Below are positions 36,449 through 46,603 of a stretch of 64,000 nt of DNA, in pieces. This DNA is from Corynebacterium ciconiae DSM 44920 (GTDB taxonomy: Bacteria > Actinomycetota > Actinomycetes > Mycobacteriales > Mycobacteriaceae): the NCBI RefSeq assembly GCF_030440575.1, contig NZ_CP047189.1, forward strand, positions 1,302,001 through 1,366,000. Reading direction: 5' to 3'. The position numbers and the translations under genes were made by a program. Positions within the stretch are counted from its first letter, which is position 1; the number at the start of each line of letters is the position of its first letter. The notes below the pieces were generated by a model. The model did not search any database, was not told the DNA's origin, and was given only the letters and a program-made list of their open reading frames with translations.

Positions 36449-38124
36449 AACAGCCCAGAGATTGTCCCGTTGCCATCGACATCAATGCCGTTGGCGGCGG
36501 GCTTTTTCGGTAGCCCCGGCATGGTCATCACGTCCCCAGTCAATGCCACTACAAAGCCCGCTCCGATCTTGGGGATCAGTTGGCGCACATGCAGCGTGTG
36601 CCCCTCCGGCGCGCCAAGCTGGCTGGGATCATCCGTAAAGGAGTATTGGGTCTTCGAGATCACCACGGGCAGGGTGTCCCACCCGTGCTCGCGCAACACC
36701 TGCAGATCCTTGTTCGCCTGCTTGCTCAACTCCACATCTGCCGCCCCGTAGATGGTGGTGGCGATGGTGCGAATAGAGGCTTCCACGCCCTCGGCCGGAT
36801 CATAGAGCGGCGTGGGGTTGTTGCGACCAGAGGCCATCTCCTCGCTCACCGCAGCGGCCAGCTCGGCCGCCCCCGCGCCACCCTCAGCCCATACGCGGGT
36901 ATCCACCACGGCGAAGCCGGTGCGCTCGGCCCATTCCTGCATGATCTGCCGCTCGGCGTCGGTGTCGGAGACGAAGCGGTTGAGCGCCACCACGGGGTGC
37001 GCGCCGATGGTGTCGATGTTGCGGCAGTGCCGCTCTAGGTTGGCCAGTCCGCGCTGGAGCGCCTCGAGGTTTTCTTGGTTAAGCTCGGCGCGCTCTACCC
37101 CGCCGTTGTACTTCAGGGAGCGAATGGTGGCGACCACCACCACCGCATCCGCGGAGATCTCGCCCATCCGGCACTTAATGTCGAAGAACTTCTCTGCGCC
37201 CAAATCCGAGCCGAATCCGGCCTCAGTCACCACCACATCGGCATGACGCATAGCGGTGGTGGTGGCAATCAACGAGTTGCAGCCGTGGGCGATATTGGCA
37301 AAGGGACCGCCGTGCACGAGCGCAGGGGTACCGCCCAAGGTCTGAACCAAGTTGGGGTGAATGGCATCGGCCATGAGGGCGGTCATGGCGCCTTCCGCAT
37401 TCAGATCCCCGGCAGTCACGGGATTGCCATCGGTGCTGAAACCGATGACGATGCGGGCAAAGCGTGCCTTGAGATCCTCCAGATCGCTTGCCAAGCAGAG
37501 AATCGCCATGATCTCGCTGGCGGCGGTGATATCGAATCCGGTCTCCCGCGGCACCCCGTGAGCGCGGCCGCCGAGGCCGATCACCGTGGTGCGCAGGGCG
37601 CGGTCATTGACATCCAGGCAGCGCTTCCACGTGATCGTTCGCGGATCGATGTTGAGCTCATTGCCTTGGTGCAGGTGGTTATCGATCATTGCGGCGAGGG
37701 TGTTAGTCGCCGTGGAGATAGCATGGAAATCGCCGGTGAAGTGCAGGTTGATATCTTCCATGGGCACGACCTGCGAGTAGCCACCGCCGGCGGCGCCACC
37801 CTTAATGCCCATGACGGGCCCCAGCGAAGGCTCGCGCATGGCCACGATTGTGTTGTGGCCGGCCTCGCGCAGGGCATCTCCAAGGCCGATGAGGACCGTG
37901 GACTTTCCCTCTCCCGCTGGGGTGGGAGACATGGCGGTAACGAGAACCAGTTTCGCGTCGATCGGCCGGGATGCGCTTGAGGTGATGTCTACCTTCGCCT
38001 TGCGCGTTCCATAGGGGATCAATTCGCTTTCGTTGAATCCAGCGCGGCGGGCAATGTCAGTGATGGGCTCGAGGGTGTGAGCCTGGGCGATATCTACGTC
38101 CGAGGGTTGGGTGTGAGAACTCAT
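36445..38124 (-). CDS. fhs: Formate--tetrahydrofolate ligase
   Basis: 559-aa ATP-dependent enzyme making 10-formyl-THF from formate and THF for one-carbon metabolism. P-loop PTPAGEGKSTVLIGLGDAL near 65-80; other signatures are GGAAGGGYSQV, EAGFGSDLGAEKF and LTGDVMTMPGLPK at the C-terminus. Start: ATG 38124 (MSSHTQPSDVD) has TACCAT exactly 7 nt upstream and is probably leaderless; the open frame extends upstream to about 38415 through the divergent gene, which is not credible. The gene is absent from many corynebacteria, including (as I recall) C. glutamicum, where acnR is followed directly by the amidotransferase. Confidence 0.95.
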   Translation of the reverse strand: MSSHTQPSDVDIAQAHTLEPITDIARRAGFNESELIPYGTRKAKVDITSSASRPIDAKLVLVTAMSPTPAGEGKSTVLIGLGDALREAGHNTIVAMREPSLGPVMGIKGGAAGGGYSQVVPMEDINLHFTGDFHAISTATNTLAAMIDNHLHQGNELNIDPRTITWKRCLDVNDRALRTTVIGLGGRAHGVPRETGFDITAASEIMAILCLASDLEDLKARFARIVIGFSTDGNPVTAGDLNAEGAMTALMADAIHPNLVQTLGGTPALVHGGPFANIAHGCNSLIATTTAMRHADVVVTEAGFGSDLGAEKFFDIKCRMGEISADAVVVVATIRSLKYNGGVERAELNQENLEALQRGLANLERHCRNIDTIGAHPVVALNRFVSDTDAERQIMQEWAERTGFAVVDTRVWAEGGAGAAELAAAVSEEMASGRNNPTPLYDPAEGVEASIRTIATTIYGAADVELSKQANKDLQVLREHGWDTLPVVISKTQYSFTDDPSQLGAPEGHTLHVRQLIPKIGAGFVVALTGDVMTMPGLPKKPAANGIDVDGNGTISGLF

Positions 38125-38161
38125 AACGCCCATGGTAATGAAAGCTGCCACACACCATCTA

Positions 38162-38192
38162 TTGACAAAATAGACCAAGCGGTATGTAGACT
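38162..38192 (+). promoter_or_regulatory. Leaderless promoter of the amidotransferase gene
   Basis: -35 TTGACA (38162-38167), 19-bp spacer, -10 TAGACT (38187-38192), then 7 nt to the ATG at 38200. The divergent fhs -10 TACCAT lies at 38132-38137, so the two promoters share a 75-bp region. TAGAC occurs twice (38171 and 38187). Confidence 0.7.
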
Positions 38193-38199
38193 GTCTGCC

Positions 38200-38952
38200 A
38201 TGCGTACTTTCTTGGTGGTTTCCCCTCGTCCGGGCCATGCCGTGGCCCGTGCTGAATTCGATGATTTTCTCGGCACCGCCGGGCTCGATGCCACCGAGAT
38301 GGAGCACTACATGCTCGACTCTCCCTCTGCCCAACTGCCGGATCTGAGCCGCTACGCAGGGGTGTTTATTGGCGGCAGCCCCTTCAATATCACCAACGAG
38401 CACTACAGCGATCACCAGCTAGCGGTGCACGAACAGATGACTACCATCCTCAACTCCCCTGTTCCGAGCCTGTTTGTCTGTTTCGGCACCGGCTTCAGCC
38501 AGGTGACCCGCGGCGGCGAGGTGGGCCAGACCCACCCGGAGGTAGCTGGTCTAACGACAGTGACGCTCAGCGACGCCGCCTCCACGGACCCATTGACCGC
38601 GGGCGTACCGAGCCACTTCCAGGCGATGACTGGCCATAAAGAAAACGTGGTTACCCCCGCCCCAGGCTCCACGGTGCTTGCCACCGGCCCCGGCGGTTTC
38701 GTGCATATGCTGCGCACTCACGAGCACTCATGGGCCACCCAATTCCACCCGGAGATGAACGCCTCCGGGATGAAACGGCGCATGAGCTTTTATATGAATG
38801 ACGGCTACTTCGACAAAGAGGACTTCGAGCGCATCTGCGCCGAGCTCGATGCCGCCGATGTCACCCCCGCCCACCAGATCGTGCACAATTTCATCGCCTT
38901 CGCCCGCGACTACAGCGCGCAGGCCCACGCGGTGCAGGCGCCCGCGGTCTAA
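38200..38952 (+). CDS. Class I glutamine amidotransferase-like protein
   Basis: 250-aa stand-alone GATase domain related to the glutaminase half of GMP synthase. Nucleophile Cys in LFVCFGTGFSQ (the usual elbow CxG), and the His/Glu pair in WATQFHPEM. No synthetase domain is fused, so the acceptor is unknown; homologous stand-alone proteins are annotated as GMP synthase glutaminase-like in C. glutamicum next to acnR. A leaderless promoter with a consensus -35 fixes the start at ATG 38200. Divergent from fhs. Confidence 0.88.
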   Translation: MRTFLVVSPRPGHAVARAEFDDFLGTAGLDATEMEHYMLDSPSAQLPDLSRYAGVFIGGSPFNITNEHYSDHQLAVHEQMTTILNSPVPSLFVCFGTGFSQVTRGGEVGQTHPEVAGLTTVTLSDAASTDPLTAGVPSHFQAMTGHKENVVTPAPGSTVLATGPGGFVHMLRTHEHSWATQFHPEMNASGMKRRMSFYMNDGYFDKEDFERICAELDAADVTPAHQIVHNFIAFARDYSAQAHAVQAPAV

Positions 38953-38983
38953 CTGCGCGGGCACCTAGCTGTGAAGTGGCTGC

Positions 38984-39001
38984 GAGGTGGCGTCGATAAG
39001 C
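38984..39001 (+). repeat. Dispersed 18-bp motif, full copy
   Basis: GAGGTGGCGTCGATAAGC, identical to the copies at 56903-56920 (complement) and 56998-57015. It lies in the 95-bp gap between the amidotransferase and ACT-domain genes. See the finding on the CGTCGATAAGC family. Confidence 0.75.
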
Positions 39002-39031
39002 GCGAATGGGGCTATCGGCATGTGGGGGATG

Positions 39032-39048
39032 TGGTCTAATAAAGACCA
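39032..39048. promoter_or_regulatory. Palindrome overlapping the ACT-gene start
   Basis: TGGTCT-aataa-AGACCA (39032-39048); its last base is the A of the ATG. It could be an operator or a small 5' hairpin. A TCTAAT hexamer inside it lies 7 nt before the ATG. Confidence 0.4.
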
Positions 39049-39317
39049 TGATCGCAATCATGACAGTCACCGGTTTGGATCACACCGGAATTATCGCCGC
39101 CGTCGCCACCAAGTGCGCCGAGTTGGATGTGAATATTCTCAACGTCTCTCAGACCATCATGGATAAGTATTTCACCATGATTTTGCACTGCGAGTTCGAT
39201 GATTCCGTTCGGGGAATCTCCGCTATTCAGGACGCCATGAAGGACGTGGAAGAGGCGCAAAAGCTGGTCATTCGCGTGCAATCGGAGTCCATTTTCTCCG
39301 CCATGCACCACATTTAG
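39048..39317 (+). CDS. ACT domain protein (UPF0237 family)
   Basis: 89-aa single ACT domain: TVTGLDHTGIIAAVATKCAELDVNILNVSQTIMDKYFTM carries the beta-alpha-beta core with the Asp-His-x-Gly ligand turn. Such domains bind amino acids or other small ligands. It is always found, in the cases I know, just before a DUF711/UPF0210 gene, as here (48 nt downstream); the pair is widespread in Firmicutes, Actinobacteria and Archaea, with unknown function. ATG 39048 has no close Shine-Dalgarno. Confidence 0.88.
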   Translation: MIAIMTVTGLDHTGIIAAVATKCAELDVNILNVSQTIMDKYFTMILHCEFDDSVRGISAIQDAMKDVEEAQKLVIRVQSESIFSAMHHI

Positions 39318-39365
39318 CGGGAACGCTCCCCACAGCAGACAGCAGCCAAGCAAGAGAGAAGACAC

Positions 39366-40739
39366 ATGGACTCCCGCTATGGTCATGGCAATAGCCTTGA
39401 CATCCTTGAAACCATCGACATGATCGAGCGCTACCGTCTGGATATTCGGACGGTGACAATGGGCATCAACCTCATGGGGTGCATCCGCTCCACCATGAGT
39501 GCTACCGCCGAGGCCGTTTATGAGCGCGTGGTCTCGGCCGCCGAGAATCTCGTTCCGGTGTGCACCGAGATCGAGCGCGAACTCGGCATGCCGATCGTGA
39601 ATAAACGCATCTCCATCACCCCTGTTGGGGTACTCGCCTCCGCCGTTGAGGGAGATCCCGTAGAGATCGCCCGCGCCCTTGATCGCGCGGCAGCCCAGGT
39701 GGGGGTGAACTTCATCGGCGGCTATTCCGCGCTGGTGGATAAGGGCGCCACCGCCGGCGAAAGGCGCCTCATTAACTCCCTGCCCGAGGCCTTGAGCACC
39801 ACCGAGGTGGTGTGCGGCTCGGTGAATGTGGCGAGTTCGCGGGCCGGTATCAATATGAATGCGGTGGCGAAACTCGGCCATGTCATTAAGGAATGCGCAG
39901 CCAACACAGCCGACCAGTCCGCCATCGCGTGCGCAAAGCTGGTCGTGTTCGCCAACTCCGTATCCGATAATCCTTTTATGGCCGGCGCCTATCACGGCCT
40001 CGAGGAACAGGACGTGGTGATCAACGTCGGTGTCTCCGGTCCTGGTGTGGTCGATCGAGCGGTGGGAAGCCTCCAAGGGGCCACACTGAATCAGGTGGCC
40101 GAGGAGATTAAACGAGCCGCCTTTAAGATCACCCGCACCGGCCAGCTCGTGGGAGTAATGGCTGCTGAAAGGCTCGGAGTGGAGTTCGGCATCGTCGATC
40201 TCTCCCTTGCCCCCACCGCCGAACTCGGAGACTCCGTGGCCCATATTCTCGAGCACATGGGCCTCGACCAAGTGGGAACCCACGGCACCACCGCAGCTTT
40301 GGCGCTGTTGAACGATGCGGTGAAAAAGGGCGGGATGATGGCATGTTCCCGTGTGGGCGGGCTCTCAGGGTCGTTCATTCCCGTGTCCGAGGACAAGGGC
40401 ATGATCGACGCTGTGCGCTCCGGGGCCATCAGCATCGACAAGCTGGAGGCCATGACCGCGATCTGTTCGGTGGGCTTCGATATGATCGCCATCCCCGGCG
40501 ATACTCCGGCTGGGACCATCTCGGGGCTTATCGCCGACGAGGCTGCTATCGGTGTGATGAACCATAAGACCACCGCCGTGCGCGTGATTCCCGTGCCAGG
40601 CGCGCAGGTGGGCGACGAGGTGGATTTCGGTGGGCTCCTGGGATACGCGCCGGTCATGCCCGTGAACACTGTGGGCAACCAAGCCTTCATCGACCGTGGC
40701 GGCTTCATCCCCGCCCCGGTACACGGCTTCCGCAACTAG
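39366..40739 (+). CDS. DUF711/UPF0210 (PFL-like) family protein
   Basis: 457-aa protein of the UPF0210 family, which has a ten-stranded barrel like pyruvate formate-lyase but no identified reaction. Conserved segments: [17 protein letters not shown] near the start, [50 protein letters not shown], and [25 protein letters not shown] see no glycyl-radical motif (RVSGY). GAGAGAAG lies upstream of the ATG. Forms a two-gene operon with the ACT domain protein and ends at a strong terminator. Confidence 0.93.
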   Translation: MDSRYGHGNSLDILETIDMIERYRLDIRTVTMGINLMGCIRSTMSATAEAVYERVVSAAENLVPVCTEIERELGMPIVNKRISITPVGVLASAVEGDPVEIARALDRAAAQVGVNFIGGYSALVDKGATAGERRLINSLPEALSTTEVVCGSVNVASSRAGINMNAVAKLGHVIKECAANTADQSAIACAKLVVFANSVSDNPFMAGAYHGLEEQDVVINVGVSGPGVVDRAVGSLQGATLNQVAEEIKRAAFKITRTGQLVGVMAAERLGVEFGIVDLSLAPTAELGDSVAHILEHMGLDQVGTHGTTAALALLNDAVKKGGMMACSRVGGLSGSFIPVSEDKGMIDAVRSGAISIDKLEAMTAICSVGFDMIAIPGDTPAGTISGLIADEAAIGVMNHKTTAVRVIPVPGAQVGDEVDFGGLLGYAPVMPVNTVGNQAFIDRGGFIPAPVHGFRN

Positions 40740-40753
40740 CGCCAATCCGCACA

Positions 40754-40796
40754 CAGCGCTCCACCCGTCGATCAGGTGGGGCGCTGCAGTGTTTTT
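40754..40796 (+). terminator. Intrinsic terminator after the DUF711 gene
   Basis: A 12-bp stem with one G-T pair (CAGCGCTCCACC at 40754-40765 with 40775-40786), followed by GTTTTT. Confidence 0.85.
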
Positions 40797-40851
40797 GCTC
40801 GAGTCCGAGGGTTGTGTCGCACGTGGCGGCGGCCACGTGTCGCGGTGCTGT

Positions 40852-41193
40852 TTAAGCGTTTTCCAGCTCTCTCCACGTCCAGAGTTGCCAGCGCGGCAGA
40901 AACCACAATCCGATGCCGCCCCACGCATCGAAAATCACGATGATCGCTATGCCCACCCACACCCAAGAAAGATCCAGCCACAGCACTACTGGGCTATCAG
41001 CCCTATCTTCGGCGTATTCCGTGCTCATACGGGTGCAACGACTAAGAAGAACCCGACTAAAGGCCGCCCCTGTGACACAGAGTAAAGCAGCTGAGACGTG
41101 GCGGTGGCCGTGGCTTGCCAACACGAGCGCGATCGCCGCAACCCCCAGACCACAGCACAACAGCCACCGAGCTCTAATGATCCGTTGTCCCAT
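40852..41193 (-). CDS. Small membrane protein, unknown
   Basis: 113-aa protein with three hydrophobic segments (about 10-27, 33-50 and 72-92), ending in an aromatic cytoplasmic tail (FLPRWQLWTWRELENA). No family recognised. Start: ATG 41193 is supported by TACAAT (41202-41207) 8 nt upstream, a leaderless arrangement; an open GTG at 41244 would add 17 residues rich in Arg and lies beyond this promoter element. Confidence 0.65.
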   Translation of the reverse strand: MGQRIIRARWLLCCGLGVAAIALVLASHGHRHVSAALLCVTGAAFSRVLLSRCTRMSTEYAEDRADSPVVLWLDLSWVWVGIAIIVIFDAWGGIGLWFLPRWQLWTWRELENA

Positions 41194-41281
41194 AGCCCGA
41201 CATTGTAGCGAACGCCTAATGGGCCGTAGGCTGATCTCAGCCACGGGCGCCCGAATACTGCGGCCTGCGGGTTTACATACC

Positions 41282-42913
41282 CTAGGCTAGCTCCACAATC
41301 TCGAGGTAGGACTCGTTCCACAGATCCTCGGTGCCATCCGGCAGCACGATTACCCGCTCCGGCTCTAGGGCTTCCACCGCTCCAGGATCGTGAGTGACCA
41401 GAACCACCGCGCCTGTGTAGGTCCGCAGGGCGTCCAGAACCTGCTCGCGCGACTGGGGATCAAGGTTGTTGGTGGGCTCATCCAGGAGCAGCACATTGGC
41501 GCGGGAGCTGACCAGCGTGGCGAGGGCGAGGCGGGTCTTTTCACCACCGGAAAGGGTGCCGGCGCGCTGCTGCAATTGATCACCGGAAAACATGAACGCG
41601 CCGAGCAGTCCGCGTAGGTCCTGTTCACCGGCGTCGGGGCAGGCGTTGATGGCGTTGTCCCACACGCTCGCCTCGGTGTCGATCGTGTCATGCTCCTGGG
41701 CGAAGTAGCCTATTTTCAAGCCGTGACCGGTGACGATCCCGCCCTCGCCGTCGGTACGTTCCACCCCGGCGAGAAGCTTAAGCAGAGTGGTCTTTCCGGC
41801 GCCGTTGAATCCGAGCACCACCACCCGCGAGCCTTTGTCGATGGCGAGGTCCACTCCGGCGAACACTTCGAGCGAGCCATACATTTTGGTCAACCCCTGC
41901 GCATTGAGCGGAGTCTTGCCGCAAGGCGCAGGCGTGGGGAAGGAAATGGAGGCCACTCGGTCGCTCACACGTACCTCGTCGAGCGAGCTAACCATCTTCT
42001 CTGCGCGGGCAGCCATCTGCTTGGCTGCTTTCGCCTTGGTGGCCTTCGCCCCCAACTTTGCGGCCTGCTGCTTAAGAGCTGCGGCCTTCTTCTCGGCGTT
42101 GGCGTGTTCGCGGCGGCGGCGGGCTTCGTCCGTGGCCCTGGCGTCGAGGTATTTCTTCCACCCCATGTTGTACACATCGGCTTCGCCACGCACTGCGTCA
42201 AGGAACCACACCTTGTTACAGACGGCCTCGAGCAGCTCCACATCGTGGGAGATCATGATGAGTCCACCCTCGTGCTTGGCCAAGAAATCCCGCAGCCACG
42301 TGATCGAATCGGCGTCGAGGTGGTTGGTGGGCTCGTCCAAAAGCAGCGTGGTGGCCGAACGACCCGATCCAGCAGTAGCGGCGAAAAGGATCTGTGCCAG
42401 CTCCACCCGTCGACGCTGCCCGCCCGATAAGGTCTTAAGCTGCTGTTCCAGCACCCGCTCCTCGAGCCCAAGGGCGTGACAAATCCGAGCGGCCTCGCTA
42501 TCGGCCTCATAGCCACCGAGGGCGTGATAGCGCTCTTCAAGGCGGGCATACTTTTTAATAGCCGCATCGCGCTTGGTATCGGAGAGCGTGGATTCCATGA
42601 TCTCTTGCTGCTTGTCCATGCTGCGCCGAATCTGGTCCAGCCCGCGGGCGGAGAGCACGCGATCACGCGCGGTCTGCTCGATATCGCCCTCTTTGGAGTC
42701 CTGGGGCAGGTAGCCGATCTCGCCACTGCGGGTCACGGTGCCGCCATAGGGCTCGCCCTCGCCCGCGAGGATACGCATGGTGGTGGTTTTACCGGCGCCA
42801 TTGCGCCCCACGAGGCCGATACGATCCCCGGGTTGCACACGCAGATGCTGCCCCGGTGCGTGCAGCAGGGTGCGGGCGCCAACTCGGACTTCAAGATCAT
42901 TGGTTACAATCAC
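41282..42913 (-). CDS. ABC-F family ATPase (ribosome-associated)
   Basis: 543-aa soluble tandem-ABC protein without TM segments. Domain 1: Walker A GRNGAGKTT, signature LSGGQRRRVELAQ; a linker with coiled coil (AEKKAAALKQQAAKLGAKATKAKAAKQMA region, 240-300) corresponding to the P-site tRNA interaction motif; domain 2: GFNGAGKTT, LSGGEKTRLALA, LLLDEPTNNLDP. ABC-F proteins act on the ribosome (EttA/Uup-like translation factors or antibiotic protection); which type this is cannot be told from motifs. The GTG start at 42913 has TATCTT 8 nt upstream and no Shine-Dalgarno (leaderless). Confidence 0.92.
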   Translation of the reverse strand: MIVTNDLEVRVGARTLLHAPGQHLRVQPGDRIGLVGRNGAGKTTTMRILAGEGEPYGGTVTRSGEIGYLPQDSKEGDIEQTARDRVLSARGLDQIRRSMDKQQEIMESTLSDTKRDAAIKKYARLEERYHALGGYEADSEAARICHALGLEERVLEQQLKTLSGGQRRRVELAQILFAATAGSGRSATTLLLDEPTNHLDADSITWLRDFLAKHEGGLIMISHDVELLEAVCNKVWFLDAVRGEADVYNMGWKKYLDARATDEARRRREHANAEKKAAALKQQAAKLGAKATKAKAAKQMAARAEKMVSSLDEVRVSDRVASISFPTPAPCGKTPLNAQGLTKMYGSLEVFAGVDLAIDKGSRVVVLGFNGAGKTTLLKLLAGVERTDGEGGIVTGHGLKIGYFAQEHDTIDTEASVWDNAINACPDAGEQDLRGLLGAFMFSGDQLQQRAGTLSGGEKTRLALATLVSSRANVLLLDEPTNNLDPQSREQVLDALRTYTGAVVLVTHDPGAVEALEPERVIVLPDGTEDLWNESYLEIVELA

Positions 42914-43063
42914 AAACAGCCAAGATAGCAGGTGCACCGTAGCTGCCATGCGCCGAGGCGGCAGGAGCGAGGATCGCCCTCCGGCTATCCTTAGGCCTCC
43001 ACCCCGCGGCGCCGCGTCTCGGGCGCCGGCACTATCCGGATCCATCATGCTAGGAGGACGATC

Positions 43064-44221
43064 GTGCGGCTCGCGGTTCTCGGCTTGGGACCTGCAGGCG
43101 CGATGGTAGCGCTGCGCGCCGCTGCTCGCGGCTGGAAGGTCGAGGCCTATGATCCCCGCGGGCTGCGTCAATGGAGTGCAACCTATGGGCTCATTGAGCA
43201 TCAGCTACCCGCATGGCTCGAGCCGTTTCTTAGCCCCGCCACGAGCATGCAGGCCACGGATGCCCGTGGCAAGCTGCGGCCGCTCCCCTTCTGCTATCGG
43301 ATGCTGGATAACGCGGCTGTCTACCACGCCCTTGATCGGCTTTGCGCACAAGCTCAAGTGCGTATATCCACCACAGCCATCACCCACGCCTCCCAGTGTA
43401 AGGCGGATGCGGTGATTGATTGCCGCGGGGCGAATGTTCGCAGCGCGGTGTGGCAGGTGGCCGTGGGCTGGGTAATTGCGCACCCACCGCCAGAAAATCA
43501 GCCGGTGTTCATGGACTGGCGCCCATCTGGCCCCTATTCCGATGATCCGCCGAGTTTTCTCTACATTCAGCGGGCTCACGGGGCGTGGCTGTGGGAGGAG
43601 ACAATCCTTGCCACCGCTGATGAGTGCACCGATGCAGCAACCAGGCAACGCCTCACAGCCACTCTGCGCGCCCGGCTCAGTACACGGCTTTGTGCCCTCG
43701 GAATCGATGCGGCAGCTGCGGACGAGGAAGTGGTGTTTATTCCGATGGGCACCGTGGGCCGCCCAGTGCCTGGGGCGCGGGCTTGCGGGGCGAAAGCAGG
43801 GCAGATTAATCCCGCGACCGGCTATTCGGTGGGTGATACTGCACGCGGCGTCGATGCGCTGCTCGATGAGCTTGATCCCACCCAGCGACGTGCATCCACG
43901 GTGCAGCTGCGGCGCGCCGCCCAGAGCGGTGTAGCCCGTGCACAGCGCTGGCTGGCGCATGCGTTGCGCAATGTTGGCGCTCAGTTGATCGTGTCTGCCT
44001 CGGGGGCAGACCTGCGGGATTTTTTTGGCTGTTTCTTCACTCTGCCCGCGGCCGATCAGCTGGCCTATATCACCGGTGAGAACGGCGTCGCGGTGGCGCG
44101 CACCATGTGGCGGCTGCGTGGGCGGGTTGGACTCGGCCACGGCTTCCTACGTCCGTTGTGGACGAGACCGTGGTCGATTCTGCCGCCAGCTCTGCTGCGT
44201 AGTAGCTCGAGGCGGCAGTGA
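43064..44221 (+). CDS. Lycopene cyclase family protein (CrtL/CrtY type)
   Basis: 385-aa FAD/NAD-fold protein with the lycopene beta/epsilon-cyclase signature set: LGLGPAGAM at 6-14, VFMDWRPSGPY near 149-158, PSFLYIQ, WLWEETILA near 178, VVFIPMGTVGRP near 224 and AGQINPATGYSVGD near 246. Cyclises ends of lycopene-type carotenoids if active. No other carotenoid genes (crtE, crtB, crtI) are nearby, and C. glutamicum uses an unrelated heterodimeric cyclase, so this is an orphan. GTG start with AGGAGG 6 nt upstream. Converges on sufT with a 10-bp gap. Confidence 0.82.
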   Translation: MRLAVLGLGPAGAMVALRAAARGWKVEAYDPRGLRQWSATYGLIEHQLPAWLEPFLSPATSMQATDARGKLRPLPFCYRMLDNAAVYHALDRLCAQAQVRISTTAITHASQCKADAVIDCRGANVRSAVWQVAVGWVIAHPPPENQPVFMDWRPSGPYSDDPPSFLYIQRAHGAWLWEETILATADECTDAATRQRLTATLRARLSTRLCALGIDAAAADEEVVFIPMGTVGRPVPGARACGAKAGQINPATGYSVGDTARGVDALLDELDPTQRRASTVQLRRAAQSGVARAQRWLAHALRNVGAQLIVSASGADLRDFFGCFFTLPAADQLAYITGENGVAVARTMWRLRGRVGLGHGFLRPLWTRPWSILPPALLRSSSRRQ

Positions 44222-44231
44222 AAGCGGAGCG

Positions 44232-44645
44232 TTAGACGGAGTAGCCGAACGCGCGCAGCTGCTCGCGGCCTTCCTCAGTGATCATCTGCGGGCCCCACGC
44301 TGGCATCCACACCCAGTTGATCTTCAACTCAGTGATCTCTTCGAGGTTGGAGAGCACGGCCGTGTTGGCTTGCTCCTCGATCACTTCCTGCAGTGGGCAG
44401 ACTGGGGAGGTGAGCGTCATGTTCAGCATGGCGGTGCTCTCCCCTTCGATCCAGATGTCGTAGACCAATCCGAGATCGACCACGTTGATGCCGAGCTCGG
44501 GATCGATGACATCCAAAAGGAATTCCTCCACCTTGCCGGCGAGGGCGAGCTGCTCGGGGGTACGCTCGGCCGGCGGCTGCGGCTGCGACGGGGTCGTGGA
44601 GGTGGTGGATTCCTCGGTGGAGTCAGTGGTGTTTTCTTCAGACAT
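44232..44645 (-). CDS. sufT: Fe-S assembly factor SufT (DUF59/MIP18)
   Basis: 137-aa protein: a disordered acidic Ser/Thr/Pro/Glu-rich N-terminus (about 1-35), then a DUF59 domain (VIDPELGINVVDLGLVYDI, LTSPVCPLQEVIEEQ with the conserved Cys, and the C-terminal WGPQMITEEGREQLRAFGY). Helps deliver Fe-S clusters to targets. The ATG at 44645 lies 16 nt after the sufU stop; last gene of the suf operon. Confidence 0.93.
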   Translation of the reverse strand: MSEENTTDSTEESTTSTTPSQPQPPAERTPEQLALAGKVEEFLLDVIDPELGINVVDLGLVYDIWIEGESTAMLNMTLTSPVCPLQEVIEEQANTAVLSNLEEITELKINWVWMPAWGPQMITEEGREQLRAFGYSV

Positions 44646-44661
44646 GCGTCCTCGCTTCAGG

Positions 44662-45129
44662 CTAGGTGGTGGTGTTGTGCTCGGTGGGGCCGGCGCCGGC
44701 ATCGTAGGTGGCGGCTTCAAAGGCCTTCCATCCCAGTAGTGCGCATTTGACGCGGGCGGGGTACTTGGACACTCCGGCGAAGGCAATGCCATCGCCGATG
44801 ATCTCATCGTCGCCTTCGATGGTTCCGCGGGAGGTGACCATCTTTTCAAACTCGGCGAGGATCGCGAAGGCCTCGTCCACGGACTTGCCCACGATCTCCT
44901 CCGCCATCACCGAGGTGGAGGCTTGGCTGATCGAGCATCCGATCGCCTCATAGGACACATCCTCCACGGTGCTTTTGTCCTCGGAGAGAGTCACCCGCAG
45001 GGTCAGTTCATCGCCGCAGGAGGTGTTTACGTGGTGTACTTCCGCGTTGAAGGGTTCCCGCAGCCCTGCGTGTTGGGGGTTTTTATAGTGATCAAGGATC
45101 ACTTCTTGGTACATGTTTTCCAGCTTCAT
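44662..45129 (-). CDS. sufU: SufU zinc-dependent sulfurtransferase/scaffold
   Basis: 155-aa SufU that accepts sulfur from SufS. Zinc/transfer cysteines in NTSCGDELTL, IGCSISQAS and VKCALLGWKAFE; the SufU-specific insertion between the second and third Cys is present. The ATG at 45129 is 145 nt downstream of sufS; that gap holds a copy of the dispersed motif (45194-45204). Confidence 0.95.
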   Translation of the reverse strand: MKLENMYQEVILDHYKNPQHAGLREPFNAEVHHVNTSCGDELTLRVTLSEDKSTVEDVSYEAIGCSISQASTSVMAEEIVGKSVDEAFAILAEFEKMVTSRGTIEGDDEIIGDGIAFAGVSKYPARVKCALLGWKAFEAATYDAGAGPTEHNTTT

Positions 45130-45193
45130 CAGTCTGGGTTCGCCCTCCTGGAAGTTAAAAATTTATCTCTCGCCCGGCTGTGCTGCGCCGCGC

Positions 45194-45211
45194 GCTTATC
45201 GACGCCCACCT
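45194..45211 (-). repeat. Dispersed motif, variant copy in the sufS-sufU gap
   Basis: On the minus strand the sequence is AGGTGGGCGTCGATAAGC: the full 18-mer with one extra G. It lies in the only sizeable gap of the 3' half of the suf operon. Confidence 0.6.
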
Positions 45212-45274
45212 GCACTCAACCATGTGCCCCGAGCCTAGCCGCATCGGCGGAGGAGGCTCGGCGACACACGCTGC

Positions 45275-46603
<1,329 letters not shown>

